Positions 61,160-64,000 of a DNA stretch of 64,000 bases are shown here, one piece after another. The notes below the pieces were generated by a model that saw nothing but the letters and a program-made list of their open reading frames with translations, was not told the origin of the DNA and did not search any database. How positions within the stretch are numbered: the first letter of the stretch is position 1; each line of letters begins with the position of its first letter. Origin of the DNA: Magnolia sinica (Eukaryota > Streptophyta > Magnoliopsida > Magnoliales > Magnoliaceae); assembly GCF_029962835.1 (NCBI RefSeq), contig NC_080575.1, positions 60,429,493 to 60,493,492 of the forward strand. The letters are read 5' to 3'. The position numbers and the translations under genes are program-made.

Positions 61160-62660
61160 TGTTAGTGCAATGATTTTTACATCTTGTTTGTCAATCACAT
61201 GAGTTCATATGTCAAGTAGTCGATTGAGCCCTTAGAAGCTGAAGAACAAAGAATTAAGAGAACACGAGCATGAAGGAGCAAAGAACATGTAAATGAGATG
61301 CCTTGGTGACCCTAGCCCTTGACCCAAAACAACCCCCGAAATCTCTAGATGATCCTTGGCCTTATCGGTAAACTTTGTTAATCATCTTTTAGCCTTAAAA
61401 GCTTAATTGAAACATGATAAGTAAGGTTGTTAGAGATACAAAGCTGTTGTGAATTTATATGCCCAAAACAACAGACTTTCGAGTGGTGCTCGTTCTCATT
61501 GAGCATATGGAACCCGACAGGTAACTCATATGTCTCCAGGAAGTTATGATTTTTTATTTGAGTTTCTTAATGGCATCGAAGACCCATCGAAGGGTCCCCT
61601 CGATGCCATCGAAGACCACTCGATGGAATCGGGTAGCAGTGAGGAAACTAATTAGCAACAATTCAGCTGAAAATTCGATTTTCTTAATGTCATCAACAGA
61701 GTCATTTTCTACTTATTTTTTACTATTAAAACTCAAACTTTATATATAGGGCATTCGGTTTTTGGGCATTTGGATGGATTTTTTGTGCAACAGAAGCATA
61801 GGTGATTCCATGATCATATCCATCATCTAAAGCCTCTAAGTCCATGAGATCTAATTTATCTTTCTTGTAATTCATCACTTAAAAGAGGATTTCAACTTCA
61901 ATGTTGAAGATGAACTTGATCTCTACCTTATTTTAGATATTAAACTTGAACCTATAGTCAAATCCTTGTCTAAATCCTCTAGAACACCCATTTAGGTGAA
62001 TCTTCTAGAATTACAATCTTTCATTAGTTATAGGAGATTCATCCAACCTCTCATCATCTTGGTCATCTCAAATGACCACCTCATGCAAGATATTTGATCA
62101 TTGGAGTTAAAGCATTGGCAACACATCAGCATCATGATTGGGAGAGCTGGTTGAAGCACAAGAAAACATCGATCGAGCAACACAAGAAGATACTACAAAA
62201 GGAGCTCAATTCAACAAGCAAGTTGTCATTTGTAAGAAAACATATACTCCATATATATAGGATTGAGTGTAATAGTTTAAATTGACAAATTCAATTAAGT
62301 TCTTGTGTAGGACCTTGATTCTTGTGTAGTACCTAAATCTAAATCCTTGTGTAGGCTACCGAACATAGGTGTGTACGTGTTAGTCTTTGAGGGAGCCTCC
62401 CGGTGGAAGTAAACGTAGGTCTTTGGATTGAGTCCAAGGTTATTTGTTAGCCGATAGAAAATCAACTCAAATCTCTTATGGGAGCATCTGGCAGGAGTGT
62501 GCGCTTGGTAGGTTATTGTGTAGGACCGAGGTTTGTAGCGAGCTTATAAAAAGCTACATAAGTTTTTGAGGGAATCGGTCATTACGTAGAATTGTAAAGG
62601 TTATAGGTGAACCTGATTTTAAACCTCTGATAGTAAAATTAGGTACATACATGGGTTGAG
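61160..62660 (+). repeat. LTR-like family A, copy 4
   Basis: Starts TGTTAGTGCAATG, with 'gtttgtcaatcacatgag', a palindromic array of tcgatgccatcga (61500-61640), a TATA-like box near 61742, 'cttgtgtaggacc' repeats, and 'aattgtaaaggttataggtgaacctgatttt'. The 3' end is less certain. The TG start supports the idea that the family is an LTR. Confidence 0.6.
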
Positions 62661-62929
62661 TCCCACTTTCGTATATAATCATTTTAATGGTTTAAAGTAA
62701 GCCTTTGTGCATCTACAGTTAGATTTGAATATCAAATTAAGGTGTAAAGATCATGAATGAAAGTGAATGGTTCATCGTCGGTCACTAATCAGTCCCTATG
62801 TGTGATCACTGATTTATTTATTTTTTTAATTTTATTTATTTTATTTAAAGCAAGTGTTTGGTTATCTTAAGTTACAAGTTATTCCCCAAGTGTTTGATCT
62901 CTTCTTTTCTTTTTAATATAGATACTAAG

Positions 62930-63620
62930 AATGACATTAAGGGTAGTCTTCTTCTGCCTCCACCCTAGTGGATGAATCTTCAAATAACATCAATTAAACT
63001 TAATGGTACGAGTTATTTACATCACAATGGGCTACCTACATCAATAGAAGTATTTCTTACCAGAATTATTTCATACAACACAACACTTTGGGATCCCCCA
63101 CCAAAGTTTCCAAATGGCCAGATTTCACTTCATTTTGGCGTAGATGTATCAATCGAATGGATTGGATGACATGTACACAACATGATGGCCCTCCATGTAG
63201 TAAAGGGTGAGAGGCCCTTCTCACATGCTCCCTGTGGTGTGGCCCACCTAAGTCATGGATTAACATCACGATCAAAGTGGATGTGACAAGTGTTGATAGT
63301 TTACCATGCAATTGAGTTGTTTGGGCATACCCACGTCATGTGTGCAATATCCAAGCCAACCATCAGATGCAACCTTGTGATTTTAGTTCCAGGGTCCAAA
63401 ACTCAGGCGAATCCGTCAATCAAGTGGGCCACAAATTGGGACACCGTTGGGAGGGGACACCCACTTTTGACCGCACAGACCCACCTAAGTTGCAAAAATG
63501 GCTTGATTTTTAGCATGAACCTTCATCCAGGCCAAATGAACCCGAGGAATAGCCTAGATTTCATATACACAGCATGGTGAGGCCCACCTGGTCGATGAGT
63601 GGCAGGCCTAATTTTTGGGC
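62930..63620. repeat. Decayed fold-back relic
   Basis: Phrases such as 'tgtggtgtggcccacctaagtcatgga', 'aatcaagtgggccac' and 'cagcatggtgaggcccacctgg' belong to the fold-back vocabulary. Ends not resolved. 62660-62930 and 63620-64000 show nothing I can name. Confidence 0.45.
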
Positions 63621-64000
63621 TCAGAACAAATACATCCTGGAGCCTGCCTGACAAACACACCAAATCAATAACTCCGCATCACCGGCACAAGAGGGGCATT
63701 TAGCTTGACACATGCAGCTGCAAGTTGCACACCCCAAATACAAAAGAAGAAAATGATGATGATGCTCAAGATTCCTAACAAATGCAAAGTTTACATATGA
63801 AATTCTTTTGTGAAACTGCTACAAATCAGATAACATAGCTCAACTCAACTCCCTCATGGATATCAAAGCTAGGATAACAAAGACACAGAGCTGCAGCAAA
63901 ACCATGCATGTTGTATAAGATCATGCTAGGTAACAGTTCTTTGGTGGCATCATCTTGAGATTTACTACACAGTTCATTAAGGGGGGAAAAGGCATGAGAC

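Noticed and set aside
63700..64000. 3' end of a second host gene at the window edge
   Set aside because: No coding block, splice site or polyadenylation context could be tied to a gene within the window.

Overview
This is eukaryotic nuclear DNA from a flowering plant. One complete, intron-rich plant gene sits in AT-rich DNA dominated by transposable elements of typical plant types: Ty1/copia, Ty3/gypsy, L1 and RTE LINEs, hAT, Mutator-like and PIF/Harbinger MITEs. The very common fold-back repeat with a 'gggcccaccatgatgtatgt' core recalls genomes of woody magnoliids, but that is a weak impression from memory. No bacterial operon, CRISPR array, rRNA or tRNA was seen. ROUTINE CONTENT: positions 3396-29065 on the minus strand hold a full gene of the AIM24 family (annotated in plants as 'tryptophan RNA-binding attenuator protein-like'). 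I assembled ten coding exons from splice sites and conserved protein blocks. They give an uninterrupted 280-residue reading frame with a C-terminal membrane segment. Intron 7 is about 13.7 kb and intron 9 appears to use a GC-AG splice pair. The introns are full of transposons. Intron 7 has a hAT MITE with its 8-bp target duplication, a Harbinger MITE, a BED-finger-like remnant, two tandem arrays and a cluster of fold-back repeats. Intron 4 has an RTE end, intron 3 a Harbinger MITE, and intron 1 a decayed LINE with a second LINE inside it plus a gypsy fragment. REGION 29.3-34.7 kb: upstream of the gene lies a nest of fold-back elements. One is a Mutator-like element with a perfect 9-bp target duplication, split by a hAT element with a perfect 8-bp target duplication. 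REGION 34.77-41.07 kb: a structurally complete Ty1/copia retrotransposon with two LTRs of 922 and 906 bp, 5-bp target duplications (tacca) and a single gag-pol. The gag-pol is broken by four nonsense codons and one frameshift. REGION 41.90-51.57 kb: a degenerate autonomous-type hAT transposon with near-matching 8-bp target duplications. It contains a 3152-bp solo LTR (target duplication ggtga) that splits the BED-finger exon, a 2-kb element with 25-bp perfect inverted repeats, and a second BED-finger-like coding relic. REGION 52-64 kb: further copies of an LTR-like family (also at 0.1-2.1 kb and 33 kb), LINE and copia fragments, fold-back elements and simple repeats. No second host gene could be supported. 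HOW IT FITS: this is not a multi-gene pathway. The biology is one housekeeping-type gene enlarged by transposons, beside a stratified nest whose insertion order can be read from target-site duplications. I found no convincing new system. The most unusual items are the GC-AG intron, the copia element without a recognisable primer-binding site, the tryptophan-to-stop pattern, the hAT/LTR nest and an LTR-like family whose promoter-proximal palindromic arrays differ between copies.
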